The notes: generated by a model not told the origin, from the sequence alone. A stretch of 64,000 nucleotides of DNA from Xanthobacteraceae bacterium (GCA_019746135.1 JAIESI010000118.1:1-64000), one strand, 5' to 3'; numbered from the stretch's first letter, positions 42,472 to 51,782 are shown. Numbers and translations: made by a program.

Positions 42472-42632
42472 GTCATCCCGGGGCGCTGCCATAGCGCGGC
42501 TCCGACGCCGCTATGGCAGCGAGCCCGAAATCCAGTCTCGGAGAAAGCGTCTGCAGCTCTGGATTGCGGGCTCGCTCCGTAGCGCGTTGAAGACGCGCGT
42601 AAACGCGCTGGCGCGCTCGCGCCCCGGAATGA
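42472..42632. repeat. Composite intergenic repeat with embedded palindrome
   Basis: Outer pair GTCATCCCGGGGCGC / GCGCCCCGGAATGAT; arms CTGCCATAGCG (42486-42496) and CGCTATGGCAG (42509-42519); inner pair GCGAGCCCGAAATCCAG / CTGGATTGCGGGCTCGC; dispersed palindrome core agcgcgttgaagacgcgcgt at 42581-42600. Second copy of the design at 29655-29800. Fills most of the gap 42363-42661. Confidence 0.8.
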
Positions 42633-42661
42633 TCGTGTGGAGACACTCCGGGCGCTACGCC

Positions 42662-43642
42662 CTACTCCATCGAGATCCCCGCGGCCTTGATCGGCGCGCC
42701 GTTTTTGGCGATCTCGCTTTCGGTGAACTTCTTCAGATACTCGGTCGAGCGGCGGTCTGGCGCGGAGACCAGCGAGCCGGATTTCAGGAGCTGTTCCTGC
42801 ACCGAGGGCGTGTCCAGCGCCTCGACGGTTGCGTCGCGCAACCGTTTGATCACCGCAGCGGGCGTTCCCTTGGGCACGTAGAAGCCGAACCAGGTCGATG
42901 CCTCGAAATCCCTGAACCCCTGCTCCCAGGTGCTCGGCAGGTTCGGCAGCATCGGCGCGCGGTCCTTGGTCATCACCGCGACGGCCTTGATCAGGCCGCT
43001 CTCGATCTGCGGCACCGCCGTGCCGGTCAGCGTGCAGAAGTAGTCGATGCGCCCGCCGATCAGGTCCTGCATCGCAGGTCCCCCGCCGCGATACGGCACG
43101 TGGGTGATGTTGAGACCGATCGCGGCGTTGAACAGCGCGCAGTCGATGAAACCGGTCGAGCCCGCGCCGGCGGAACCGAACTGCATCCTGGCCTGATTGG
43201 CCCTGGTGTAGGCGATGAACTCCTGCAGTCCGTTCACCGGCAGATCCTTGCGCGCCACCATCACCGTCGGCTGATCGGCGACCAGCACCACCGGCTCAAG
43301 GTCGCTCATGAGGTTGTAGAGCGGCGTCTTGTAGAGCGTCTGGTTGATGGCGTCGGCGCGGCTGCCGAGCACGAACTGGTAGCCGTCGGGCGGCGACTTC
43401 ACGACGCGCGCCGAACCCATCATGCCGCCCGCCCCGCCGACATTCTCGACGATCACCTGCTGGCCGAGCGTCTCCGACAGCCGCTTGGCGACGATCCGGC
43501 CGAGCACGTCGGTGCCGCCGCCCGGCGCGAACGGCACCACCATGGTCACCGCCCGGGTCGGCCAGCTCTGCGCCACGGCCGATGGGCCGGATTGCGACCA
43601 AGCCAGGATCGCCAACGCCACAGCACCCCGAACGCGCATCAT
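42662..43642 (-). CDS. Bug/TctC-family periplasmic binding protein
   Basis: 326 residues from the ATG pair at 43642 (GTGGAGGCG upstream). Signal peptide ending SAVAQ (about 24), WPTRAVTMVVPFAPGGGTDV, ENVGGAGGMMG and SPPDGYQFVLG. The fifth solitary Bug receptor in the window. Confidence 0.9.
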   Translation of the reverse strand: MMRVRGAVALAILAWSQSGPSAVAQSWPTRAVTMVVPFAPGGGTDVLGRIVAKRLSETLGQQVIVENVGGAGGMMGSARVVKSPPDGYQFVLGSRADAINQTLYKTPLYNLMSDLEPVVLVADQPTVMVARKDLPVNGLQEFIAYTRANQARMQFGSAGAGSTGFIDCALFNAAIGLNITHVPYRGGGPAMQDLIGGRIDYFCTLTGTAVPQIESGLIKAVAVMTKDRAPMLPNLPSTWEQGFRDFEASTWFGFYVPKGTPAAVIKRLRDATVEALDTPSVQEQLLKSGSLVSAPDRRSTEYLKKFTESEIAKNGAPIKAAGISME

Positions 43643-43819
43643 CGCCTCCACGGCGGAACCGGAACCCCGGCTGAAAGCATATCGGCTCCGGCAAGCCGCC
43701 GAAGCAAAATCTCCCGCGGCGGCGACGCACCTGCGCATCGTTCCCGCGTGTCAAGACATGCGCCTAAGTGTCAGGAATTCCCCGACATTTTCAGCCTTTT
43801 GCAAGCGGCGTCCTCTACA

Positions 43820-43897
43820 GCTGGGGGGCTGGGACATTGTCTGAGCCCCGGCGATCACTGGGGGCTCCAACTCCTTGAAGGAGTTGGAGCCCCTTTT
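43820..43897 (+). ncRNA. Candidate small RNA or attenuated leader
   Basis: Two consecutive stem-loops: GGGGCT (43825-43830) / AGCCCC (43844-43849), then a 14-bp perfect terminator hairpin with TTTT at 43861-43897. No plus-strand gene lies upstream that would need the terminator. This is the shape of a short Rho-independent small RNA, or of a leader terminator in front of the sensor kinase gene. No convincing promoter was found. Confidence 0.4.
43861..43897 (+). terminator. Strong orphan terminator hairpin
   Basis: Perfect stem GGGGCTCCAACTCC (43861-43874) / GGAGTTGGAGCCCC (43880-43893), loop TTGAA, followed by TTTTCC. It sits 140 bases upstream of the kinase start. Confidence 0.85.
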
Positions 43898-44037
43898 CCG
43901 CTGTGCACGGAGCGCTGGACGCCGCACCGGGATATGTGACACTTGCGATTCCAGCAACCGGTCGTTCAGCGACGGTTCAATCGGCCGGGTGGCGTTATAT
44001 CGCTCCGATCGAAACATTGTCGGATGGTTCACCCATC

Positions 44038-46086
44038 GTGAAGATTGCTGCGCTTCTTGCCGCCTTCCGCGCCAAACGCCGCTCGCTGCGGCTGTGGCTG
44101 GTGGCGCTTGTGGCCGCGGCGCTGGTGCCGGCGCTGCTGTTCGGCGGCTGGCTCACGTTCAGCTCGGCACAGTCGGAGCGCGCGCTGCTCGAGCGCAATG
44201 CCGACAACAAGGCCAAGGAGGTGATGGCCGACATCGATCACGAGATCGCAACCGCCACCGCCATGCTGACCGCGCTCGCAAGCTCGCACTTCCTTCAGAC
44301 CGGCGACTATGCCGGCTTCCACGGCCAGGCCACGGAGGTGAGCCGCCAGCTCAACGTGCAGATCGTCCTGCGCGACGCGACGTCCGGCCAGCAGATCGTC
44401 AACGCGTCGGTCAACTGGGGCGAGACGCTGCCGCAGGCCATCGCCGCCGAATCGCTCAGCGCGATGCAGGAGGCCTTGAAGACCGGCAAGCCGACCATCT
44501 CCAACGTATTCTATGGCGCGTTCATCAACCGCTACTTCATCACCGCGGGCATCCCGGTCAGCCGTGGCGGCCACATCGCCTATTACCTGCTGGTCGCCAT
44601 CCCGGCCGACACCTTCAGCGATGCCCTGAAAAACGCCGGCCTGCCGGGCCAGTGGATCGTCGCGCTGATCGATCGCGGCAACAACATCATCGCACGCTCG
44701 GAGCGCCACAGCGAATATGCCGGCACCAAGGTCAATTTCAATTTCGCAAAGAAGGTGACCAAGACCGAAGGCGTCAACATCGGCCCGACCCGATACGGCG
44801 ACGACTTCCGCTGGAGCTGGCGGCGGTCCGCCTCGACCGGCTGGGTCGTCGCCGTGGGCATGCCGACCAACCTGCTTCGCGCGCCGCAAAACACCGCCCT
44901 GCTCAATTACGCCGCCGCGAGCGGCGTCGTGCTGCTGGTCTCGCTCGCCCTCACCTACTACCTGTCCGGCCTCTTGCCCCACTCGATCGGCGCGCTGGGG
45001 ATCGACCGAACCCCGACCAAAGAGGAATTTCGCATCCTGTTCGAGTCCGCTCCCAATGGCGTGCTGGTGGTGGATGAGAAGCGGCGCATCGTGCTCGCCA
45101 ACGAACGGCTCGATCAGAAATTCGGCTATGAGCGGAGCGAGCTGATCGGCAAGCCCGCCAGCATCCTGTTCCCCGACCGCTTCTGGGACGCCTCCGCGCC
45201 GGCCGGAAGCACGGCCATCGTCAGCCTGAAATCGCCGCAGTCCGCCGGCGACCGCTACCTGAGTTGCCGCCGCAAGGACGGCGGCGAGTTCCCGGTCGAA
45301 ATCCTGATCAACCCGATCGCCACGGAGGCCGGCCGCTTCGTCATCGTCACCATCATCGACGTGACGCCGCGGGTGCAGGCCGCCGAACGACTCGCCGCCG
45401 CGGTGTCCGAGCGCGACGAGCTGCGACGAAGGCTGATGCAGGCGCAGGAAGAGGAGCGTGTGCGGCTTGCCCGCGAGCTGCACGACCAGACCGGACAGAC
45501 GCTGACCGCGGCGATGCTGGAGCTGAAGGGGCTGGAAATCCAGTTCACCGAAGCCGGCCGGAGCCACATCCGCACGCTCCGCGAGCGGATGGAGGAGATC
45601 GGCAAGTCGCTGCACCGCATCGCCCGCGAGCTGCGGCCCGCCTCGATCGACGAGCTCGGGCTCAACTCGGCGCTCGCCAATTACGTGGCCGAGTGGAGCC
45701 AGCAGTTCGGCATCGCCGCCGACTTCCACCGCGGCGACGTCGACCTCGACGCGCTCACCGACGAGAAGCGAACCGCGATCTACCGCATCGTGCAGGAGGC
45801 GCTGACCAATATCGCCAAGCACGCGCGCGAGGCGACCTCGGTCAGCGTCCTGGTCGGCCGGTCCGGCTCCACGCTGCAGCTCACCATCGAAGACAACGGC
45901 CGTGGCTTCGACGCCGCGGTGCCGAGTGGAAACAGCGGCCTGTCCGGGCGGCGCGGGCTTGGCCTTGCCGGCATGCGCGAGCGGCTGGCGCTGATCGGCG
46001 GCGAGCTTGAAATCGAATCCTCCTCGGGCGTCGGCACGACCGTGTTCGCCCGCATCCCACTCGACCTGGCGAGGCTCTCAGCGTGA
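44038..46086 (+). CDS. NarL-type sensor histidine kinase with PAS domain
   Basis: About 682 residues from the GTG at 44038; the start is uncertain, the frame being open from 43903 without a good ribosome site. Membrane segments at about 20-40 and 300-320 bound a periplasmic Cache-like sensor of about 260 residues. Then a PAS domain (FRILFESAPNGVLVVDEKRR), a HisKA_3 dimerisation domain with the phospho-acceptor His in RLARELHDQTGQTL, and a HATPase domain (EDNGRGF, GLAGMRERL). It overlaps the response-regulator gene by four bases, its certain partner. Confidence 0.9.
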   Translation: MKIAALLAAFRAKRRSLRLWLVALVAAALVPALLFGGWLTFSSAQSERALLERNADNKAKEVMADIDHEIATATAMLTALASSHFLQTGDYAGFHGQATEVSRQLNVQIVLRDATSGQQIVNASVNWGETLPQAIAAESLSAMQEALKTGKPTISNVFYGAFINRYFITAGIPVSRGGHIAYYLLVAIPADTFSDALKNAGLPGQWIVALIDRGNNIIARSERHSEYAGTKVNFNFAKKVTKTEGVNIGPTRYGDDFRWSWRRSASTGWVVAVGMPTNLLRAPQNTALLNYAAASGVVLLVSLALTYYLSGLLPHSIGALGIDRTPTKEEFRILFESAPNGVLVVDEKRRIVLANERLDQKFGYERSELIGKPASILFPDRFWDASAPAGSTAIVSLKSPQSAGDRYLSCRRKDGGEFPVEILINPIATEAGRFVIVTIIDVTPRVQAAERLAAAVSERDELRRRLMQAQEEERVRLARELHDQTGQTLTAAMLELKGLEIQFTEAGRSHIRTLRERMEEIGKSLHRIARELRPASIDELGLNSALANYVAEWSQQFGIAADFHRGDVDLDALTDEKRTAIYRIVQEALTNIAKHAREATSVSVLVGRSGSTLQLTIEDNGRGFDAAVPSGNSGLSGRRGLGLAGMRERLALIGGELEIESSSGVGTTVFARIPLDLARLSA

Positions 46087-46742
46087 ACGGAAAATCGCGA
46101 ATTGCGCTCTGCGATGATCACCCGATCGTCCTGGCCGGACTGCAGAATCTGATCGCGTCCGAAGCGGATTTCGAGATGGTCGGGACCGCGACCAGCGGCC
46201 TGACCGCGCTGAAGCTGATCGTCGACAAGCAGCCCGACATCGCGCTGATCGACATTTCCATGCCGGAGCTCAACGGCATCGCGCTCGCGCGAAGGCTCGC
46301 CGAGGAGGCGCCTTCGGTGCGGGTCATGGTGCTGACCGTCTACGAGGACCGCGCATTTCTCAAGCAGGCGCTCGACGCCGGCGTCCGCGGCTACCTGTTG
46401 AAGCGCTCGGCCGCGGAGAACCTGATCCAGGCGGCGCGCGCGGTGCTGACCGGCGGCATCTACGTCGATCCCGCGATCGTCGACCGCGTGTTCGTCAACA
46501 ACACGCCGCGCCAGGGCCGCAACGGCGACAAGCCGATGATGCCGGCGCTGACCGAGCGCGAGAGCGAGGTGCTCAAGCTCACGGCGCTGGGCTTCACCAA
46601 CAAGGAGACGGCGCGGCGGCTCGACATCGGCGTGAAGTCGGTCGAGACCTACAAGGCGCGTGGGCTGGAAAAGCTCGGGCTGTCGACGCGCGCGGAACTG
46701 GTCCGCTACGCCGCGGCCGAGGGCTGGCTGGCGAATATCTGA
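46083..46742 (+). CDS. NarL/FixJ-family response regulator
   Basis: 219 residues, GTG start inside the kinase stop (GTGA). Receiver with CDDHP (10-14), phospho-acceptor Asp57 in IALIDISMPE, LTVYED and LLKRSA; linker; LuxR-type HTH with LTERESEVLKLTALGFTNKE, RRLDIGVKSVETYKARGLEK and a C-terminal tail. Acts as the output of the upstream kinase. Confidence 0.93.
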   Translation: MNGKSRIALCDDHPIVLAGLQNLIASEADFEMVGTATSGLTALKLIVDKQPDIALIDISMPELNGIALARRLAEEAPSVRVMVLTVYEDRAFLKQALDAGVRGYLLKRSAAENLIQAARAVLTGGIYVDPAIVDRVFVNNTPRQGRNGDKPMMPALTERESEVLKLTALGFTNKETARRLDIGVKSVETYKARGLEKLGLSTRAELVRYAAAEGWLANI

Positions 46743-46858
46743 ACAGCGGTTCAGGAATCGAGCGGCTGCTGTCCACTATGTCGCGGGGGCGGCCTCGAGT
46801 TCCAACTTGTCTGCGCACCGGAGACCACTTCTAATTTCCGCGTCGCCGTGGGGACGGC

Positions 46859-47569
46859 ATGCGATTCGGGGACGGCATGCGGACAATTGCGACTGCGCTT
46901 GCGGCCAGCATTGTTCTGGCGGGTTCCGCCTATGCAAAGCTGGTCCCGGTTTCGGAAGCGGGCCGCGCGCCGATCGAGATCCAGAGCCGCGACGTCGTTG
47001 CTGAAACCGAACGCTATTGTCTGACGCTTGCCATCTACTTCGAGGGCGGCTCGACCTTCGAGCCCGAAATCGGCCAGCGCCACATCGCCCGCGTCATCAC
47101 CGAGCGGGCCAAGGCGGACCGCCGCTACTGGGGCGGCAACACGATCTGCGGCGTGGTCTTCTACAGGAGCAAAGGCGTCTGCCAGTTTTCCTTCGCCTGC
47201 CTGCCGATGGCCCGCCGCACGCCGAAGAGGAACGTGCTCTGGCACGCATCGGCAGTGGTCGCGGTGGACGCGATCGAGGGCCGCAACGACGATCCGGATG
47301 CATCGATCCGGTACTACATGAACGAGGAGCTGTCGGCGCTCAAGAACGTCTGCGCGTTCAGGAAAGAGTTCGTGCCGGTCACCAAGGCGGGCCGGCACGA
47401 GTTCTTCCGCGAGGCGACGGCCGAGGAGCGCGCAGCGCTCGCCAAGACCAATCCGGAAGCCTGCCAGCGCTACGCGGAGTTGCTGAAGAAGGCCAAGGAA
47501 AAAAAGAAGAAGCAGGCCAAGAAGGCGCTCGCCGCCAAGCGCGGCAAGGCCAAGGTCGCGTCGCGATAG
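46859..47569 (+). CDS. Cell-wall hydrolase (SleB-like)
   Basis: 236 residues; two in-frame ATGs (46859 and 46877), each preceded by ggggacggc. The second starts the signal peptide directly (MRTIATALAASIVLAGSAYA). The domain around 50-150 (CLTLAIYFEGGSTFEPEIGQ, HIARVITERAKADRRYWG, VCQFSFAC) is the Hydrolase_2/SleB family; the EGG glutamate is the likely catalytic acid. The C-terminus is Lys/Ala-rich. Periplasmic peptidoglycan remodelling is expected. Confidence 0.86.
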   Translation: MRFGDGMRTIATALAASIVLAGSAYAKLVPVSEAGRAPIEIQSRDVVAETERYCLTLAIYFEGGSTFEPEIGQRHIARVITERAKADRRYWGGNTICGVVFYRSKGVCQFSFACLPMARRTPKRNVLWHASAVVAVDAIEGRNDDPDASIRYYMNEELSALKNVCAFRKEFVPVTKAGRHEFFREATAEERAALAKTNPEACQRYAELLKKAKEKKKKQAKKALAAKRGKAKVASR

Positions 47570-47587
47570 CTGTTGACGGAAACGCAG

Positions 47588-47718
47588 GGTGGGCAAAGCC
47601 GCCAACGGGTCCGCGCGAAGCGCGGCCCGATGACAGGCTCCGCGGCGTGCCCACGCAATGCTTCCGCGAGCAATCAAAACAAGACGTGGGCACGCCGCCT
47701 GCGGCGGCTTTGCCCACC
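47588..47718. repeat. Nested large inverted repeat
   Basis: Outer arms are a perfect 16-bp pair, GGTGGGCAAAGCCGCC (47588-47603) / GGCGGCTTTGCCCACC (47703-47718); inner arms a perfect 14-bp pair, GCGGCGTGCCCACG (47642-47655) / CGTGGGCACGCCGC (47685-47698). The right outer arm reaches the stop codon of the MFS gene. Between convergent genes. Confidence 0.9.
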
Positions 47719-49367
47719 TACTCCGCTGGCACGGGGCGCGGCGTCGTTTCGGCCGGCACCACGCTGCCGCGCAGCGGCCGCTCCTCCATGAAAAGCAGGA
47801 AAAAGAGGCTCAGCGCGAGAAACACGAACGAGGCCGCGAACACCCAGCGGAAGGTCAGCGCACCGCCCGGTCCCGCGGTGCTCATGGACTCGATCACCGA
47901 CACCGCGCGGCCGCCGCGCCCGGCCGACACGCCGAGCCCCGCGAGCAGGATCGCGCCGAGCACCGCGACCACGAAGGCTGAGGCGAGCGAGCGGAAGAAG
48001 TTGAGCGCGCCCATGGCGATGCCGACCTGGTGGTGCGGCACCGCGTTCTGGATCGACACCGTGGTGATCGGATAGACCACGCCGATGCAGGTCCCGACCA
48101 CGCCCATCAGCGCGATCGAATAGACCAGCGGCATGTCCGGCCGCCAGATCAGGAACGTGAGCGCAAACAGCGCGATGACAAGCCCGATCACCGGGGCGCG
48201 CTTGTAGTGCTTCCAGTAGAGCATGGCCTGGCCCGCCAGCAGCGAGCCCGGCGTGGTGAGCGCGAGCGGAATGAGCGCGATGCCGGACTCGGTCGCGGTC
48301 AACTTGTGCGCCACCTCGAAATACATCGGCACGACTATGGTGAGCCCGATCGACACGCCCATCGCCAGCGACGCCGAGGCGGTGCCGGTCCGCATCACCG
48401 GGTTGTTGAGCACGGTGAGCGGCAGGAACGGCTCGGCGGCGGTCGCAAGCCGCCAGCCGAACAGCAGCGACAGCACGAGGGATGCGGCGATCAGCCCGAG
48501 GATCGGCGCGGAGGTCCATGAATAGAGCGTACCGCCCCAGGTGAGCGCCAGCAGGATCGGGATGCACGAGGCCATCATCAGCACCGCGCCGAGCACGTCG
48601 AGCTTGTGGCGGCGGTCGTGGCGCGGAATCCGCTTCAGATAAAGGTGCGTGAGCAGCGCTGCGGCCAGCGCCATCGGCACGTTGATCCAGAAGATCAGCG
48701 ACCAGTGCAGATGCTCGGCCATCATGCCGCCGAACACCGGCCCGCAGACGCCGGAGGTGACCCACACCACGCCCATATAGGCCTGGTAGCGGCCGCGCTC
48801 GCGCGGGGCGACCACGTCGGCGATCACCGACTGGCAGAGCGGCAGGATGCCGCCGCCGCCGATGCCCTGCAGCCCGCGGCCGAGAATGAGCAGCGTCATG
48901 CTTGGCGCGGCCGCAGCCAGCACGGAACCCGCCATGAACAGGCCGATGGCGACGAGGATCATCGCGCGGCGTCCCCAGATGTCGGAGAGCTTGCCGTAGA
49001 GCGGCGCGACCGCGGTGGATGTCAAAAGATAGGCCGTGACCACCCACGGCAGGTTCTCGAAGTCGTGGAAGTGCCGGCCGATCGTCGGCAGCGCCGTGGC
49101 GATGATGGTCTGGTTCAGCGCCGAGAGGAACGCGGCCAGCATCAGGCCGAAGAAGATGGTGCGAACCTCGGCGTGGCTCATCGCCGCGCGCGGTGCGCCG
49201 GCGGCGGCCGCCACCTCGGCAGGCGTCGCATTGCCAGGCGTCGCGTTGCCAGGCGTCGCGGTTCCGGGCTTGGCCGGCGCGGGGCGCTCGGTCGCAAGTT
49301 TCCGCCGTTTCCTGACGGTCATCCGAACGCGCGCCCGCGCCCGGGCGGCGGCCCTGGAAAAATTCAT
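47718..49367 (-). CDS. DHA2 (EmrB/QacA) MFS multidrug exporter
   Basis: About 549 residues from the ATG at 49367 (a GTG at 49379 is possible). About 14 membrane segments; DHA2 motifs ALNQTIIATALPTIGRHF, PLYGKLSDIWGRR and GRGLQGIGGGGILPL. The N-terminus is unusual: an Arg/Ala-rich stretch followed by repeated GNATP units before the first membrane segment. Drug/proton antiport is expected. The next gene upstream encodes a close relative in tandem. Confidence 0.9.
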   Translation of the reverse strand: MNFSRAAARARARVRMTVRKRRKLATERPAPAKPGTATPGNATPGNATPAEVAAAAGAPRAAMSHAEVRTIFFGLMLAAFLSALNQTIIATALPTIGRHFHDFENLPWVVTAYLLTSTAVAPLYGKLSDIWGRRAMILVAIGLFMAGSVLAAAAPSMTLLILGRGLQGIGGGGILPLCQSVIADVVAPRERGRYQAYMGVVWVTSGVCGPVFGGMMAEHLHWSLIFWINVPMALAAALLTHLYLKRIPRHDRRHKLDVLGAVLMMASCIPILLALTWGGTLYSWTSAPILGLIAASLVLSLLFGWRLATAAEPFLPLTVLNNPVMRTGTASASLAMGVSIGLTIVVPMYFEVAHKLTATESGIALIPLALTTPGSLLAGQAMLYWKHYKRAPVIGLVIALFALTFLIWRPDMPLVYSIALMGVVGTCIGVVYPITTVSIQNAVPHHQVGIAMGALNFFRSLASAFVVAVLGAILLAGLGVSAGRGGRAVSVIESMSTAGPGGALTFRWVFAASFVFLALSLFFLLFMEERPLRGSVVPAETTPRPVPAE

Positions 49368-49513
49368 CGCAACGGACAATCCGGCCGCGAATGAACCGCG
49401 GCGATTCGAGCTTCAATGCTGCAAAGCAACATCGCGCGTCGGTTGCGCGATTTCAATGGCGCTTGTTGCAGCGCAGCTATGACGAGACACGAGCGGCCGC
49501 CCTGCTCCGCGTG

Positions 49514-51013
49514 CTATTCGGCCGGCGCGCGTTGCGGCCCGCGCAACGGCCGTTCTTCGATGGCCAGCACCGCGATGAGACCTGCCGCGAGAAACACCGC
49601 CGCCGAGGCGAACAGCCAGCCGAACACCGAGGCGAAGTCTGCGCCGGCGTACTTGGCCCCGCCCTTGAGCATCTCCAGTGTCAGCCCGCGCCCGCCGGTG
49701 TCGATGCCGCCGAGCACGACCGCGCCGAAGGCTGCGACGATGATCGTCCCGCCAAGCTGCCGCGCGAAGTTGAGCGCACCGGTTGCCGTGCCGAGCTGAT
49801 GCGGCGCGACGGTGTTCTGAATGATCGTCGTCGTCACCGGGTACATCACGCCGAGGCCGGTTCCACCGACCGTCAGCAGCACGCAGACCTCGAGCAGCGA
49901 CAGCCCTGCGGGCCGCGCCGCGAACGCCGCCAGCATGACGATGCCGAGCACGAGCCCGCCGAGCGGGACGCGCTTGTAACGCGCGGTGAGGATCATCAGC
50001 CGGCCGGCGAGGAACGAGCCGATGGTTGCGGCCGCCAGAAACACGATCAGCGCGGTGCCGGAACCCGACGGCGAGAAACCCAGCACCAGCTCGAAATAGA
50101 GCGGCAGGAAGATCGACAGGCCGATGATCACGCCGACGCTGAAGAACCCGGCGATGGTGACCGCCGCGACGATCGGCTCGCTCAGGATCGCGAGCGGAAT
50201 GAACGGCTCGGGCGCGGTCATCACGCGCATCGCAAACAGCGCCCACAGCGCGCAGCTCGCGGCGAGCAATCCCAGGATCGGCGCTGATGCCCAGCCGTAG
50301 CGGGTGCCGCCCCAGCTCATCGCCAGCATCAGCGTGAGCGCCGCGAGCACCATCAGCGCCGCACCCGGCGTGTCGAGCTTGTGCGGCCGGTCGTTGCGCG
50401 GGAGCTTTTTCAGCGCCCGGTCGGTCATCCACAGCGCCAGCGCGCCGAGCGGCAGGTTGATCCAGAAGATCATGGTCCAGTGCACGTAGTCGGTGAGCAC
50501 GCCGCCCAGCACCGGACCGGCGATGGATGCGGCGAGGAACATCACCGCCGTGTAGGCCTGGTAGCGCGGCCGCTCGCGCGGCGAGACCATGTCGCCGATG
50601 ATGGTGTGGGCGATCGGCAGGATGCCGCCGCCGCCGATGCCCTGCAGTACGCGGGCCGCGATCAGCGACGGCATGTTGGGCGCGAGCGCGCAGGCCGCCG
50701 ACCCGACCAGGAAGATCACGGTCGCCACCAGCATCATCCGCCGCCGGCCGTGAATGTCGGAGAGCTTGCCGAACAGCGGCACCGCCACGGTGTTGGCGAG
50801 CAGATACGCCGACACCACCCAGGACAGGTACTCGACGTCGCCCAGCGTCCTCCCGATGGTCGGCAGCGCCGGCGCGACGATGGTCTGCTCCAGCGCCGAC
50901 AGGAACATCGACAGCATGATGCCCCACATGATCGCGACGATGGCGGCGTGATCGAGTGGCGCGCGGTCGGACGGCGCGGCTTCAAGCTGCGGCGAAGGTT
51001 CGGGGCCCGGCAT
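49514..51013 (-). CDS. DHA2 (EmrB/QacA) MFS multidrug exporter
   Basis: 499 residues, about 14 membrane segments. ALEQTIVAPALPTIGRTLGD, PLFGKLSDIHGRRR, ARVLQGIGGGGILPI. Paralogous to the gene downstream, sharing the EERPLRG C-terminal motif, so the pair arose by tandem duplication. No EmrA-type membrane-fusion protein or TetR regulator is adjacent. Confidence 0.92.
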   Translation of the reverse strand: MPGPEPSPQLEAAPSDRAPLDHAAIVAIMWGIMLSMFLSALEQTIVAPALPTIGRTLGDVEYLSWVVSAYLLANTVAVPLFGKLSDIHGRRRMMLVATVIFLVGSAACALAPNMPSLIAARVLQGIGGGGILPIAHTIIGDMVSPRERPRYQAYTAVMFLAASIAGPVLGGVLTDYVHWTMIFWINLPLGALALWMTDRALKKLPRNDRPHKLDTPGAALMVLAALTLMLAMSWGGTRYGWASAPILGLLAASCALWALFAMRVMTAPEPFIPLAILSEPIVAAVTIAGFFSVGVIIGLSIFLPLYFELVLGFSPSGSGTALIVFLAAATIGSFLAGRLMILTARYKRVPLGGLVLGIVMLAAFAARPAGLSLLEVCVLLTVGGTGLGVMYPVTTTIIQNTVAPHQLGTATGALNFARQLGGTIIVAAFGAVVLGGIDTGGRGLTLEMLKGGAKYAGADFASVFGWLFASAAVFLAAGLIAVLAIEERPLRGPQRAPAE

Positions 51014-51081
51014 GGCGGGGGCACCATGCCGAAGGGCGCGGGAAATTCAACCGGAAGTAAGGCAAGGCTGGTGTGCGGGCG

Positions 51082-51609
51082 TTACCGCCTCGGCGCCTTC
51101 GCCCCTTTCGGCCACTTCAGCGGCCAACTGACGATGTGATCCTCCAGATCGTCGTCCGGCACATTCACCTCGCTCGCGCCGACCTTGCCGCGCACCGACA
51201 CCCCCGCCTGATGCACCGTCTCCGGGTCACCCGAAACGAGCGGGTGCCACCAATAGAGGTCCCTGCCCGCCGCCACGAGCTTGTAGGCGCAGGTCGGCGG
51301 AAGCCACGAAATGCGGTTGATATTCCGCGAAGAGAGCGTGACGCAGTCCTTCACCTGCGCCGAGCGGTTGTCGTAGTCGGTGCAGCGGCAGGTCTGCCCG
51401 TCGAGCAGCCGGCAGCCGACGTCGGTGTAGTAGGTGCGGTCGGAGCCCTCCTCCTGCAGCTTATTCAGGCAGCAGCGGCCGCAGCCGTCGCACAGGCTCT
51501 CCCATTCGGCCGCCGTCATATCCTTCATGGCCTTGCGCCGCCAGAACGGCAGCTCGTCGGGCTGGCCGTTCAGGGACTGATCCTTCAAGGCGGGTTTCGG
51601 GGCGGTCAT
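51082..51609 (-). CDS. YcgN/UPF0260 cysteine-cluster protein
   Basis: 175 residues from the ATG at 51609. Landmarks of the family: [46 protein letters not shown] and [14 protein letters not shown]. The cysteine cluster probably binds zinc or an iron-sulfur centre. Function in bacteria is not established. Full length and well conserved. Confidence 0.93.
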   Translation of the reverse strand: MTAPKPALKDQSLNGQPDELPFWRRKAMKDMTAAEWESLCDGCGRCCLNKLQEEGSDRTYYTDVGCRLLDGQTCRCTDYDNRSAQVKDCVTLSSRNINRISWLPPTCAYKLVAAGRDLYWWHPLVSGDPETVHQAGVSVRGKVGASEVNVPDDDLEDHIVSWPLKWPKGAKAPRR

Positions 51610-51782
51610 GCGAGTCAAAGCCTATAGAGCGACGAAGGCCCCTGTCGCAATACGAGGTCAATGAGTTCAGCACGGGTCGGCCTCGTTCATGCGGCCTGCC
51701 ACGAGCCTGCCAGACATGTTAATGTTGTATGCTTCGCTGAAGCGCGCGCCGTCGCAGCCCCGCACCAGCCGGTGGAGCCGAC

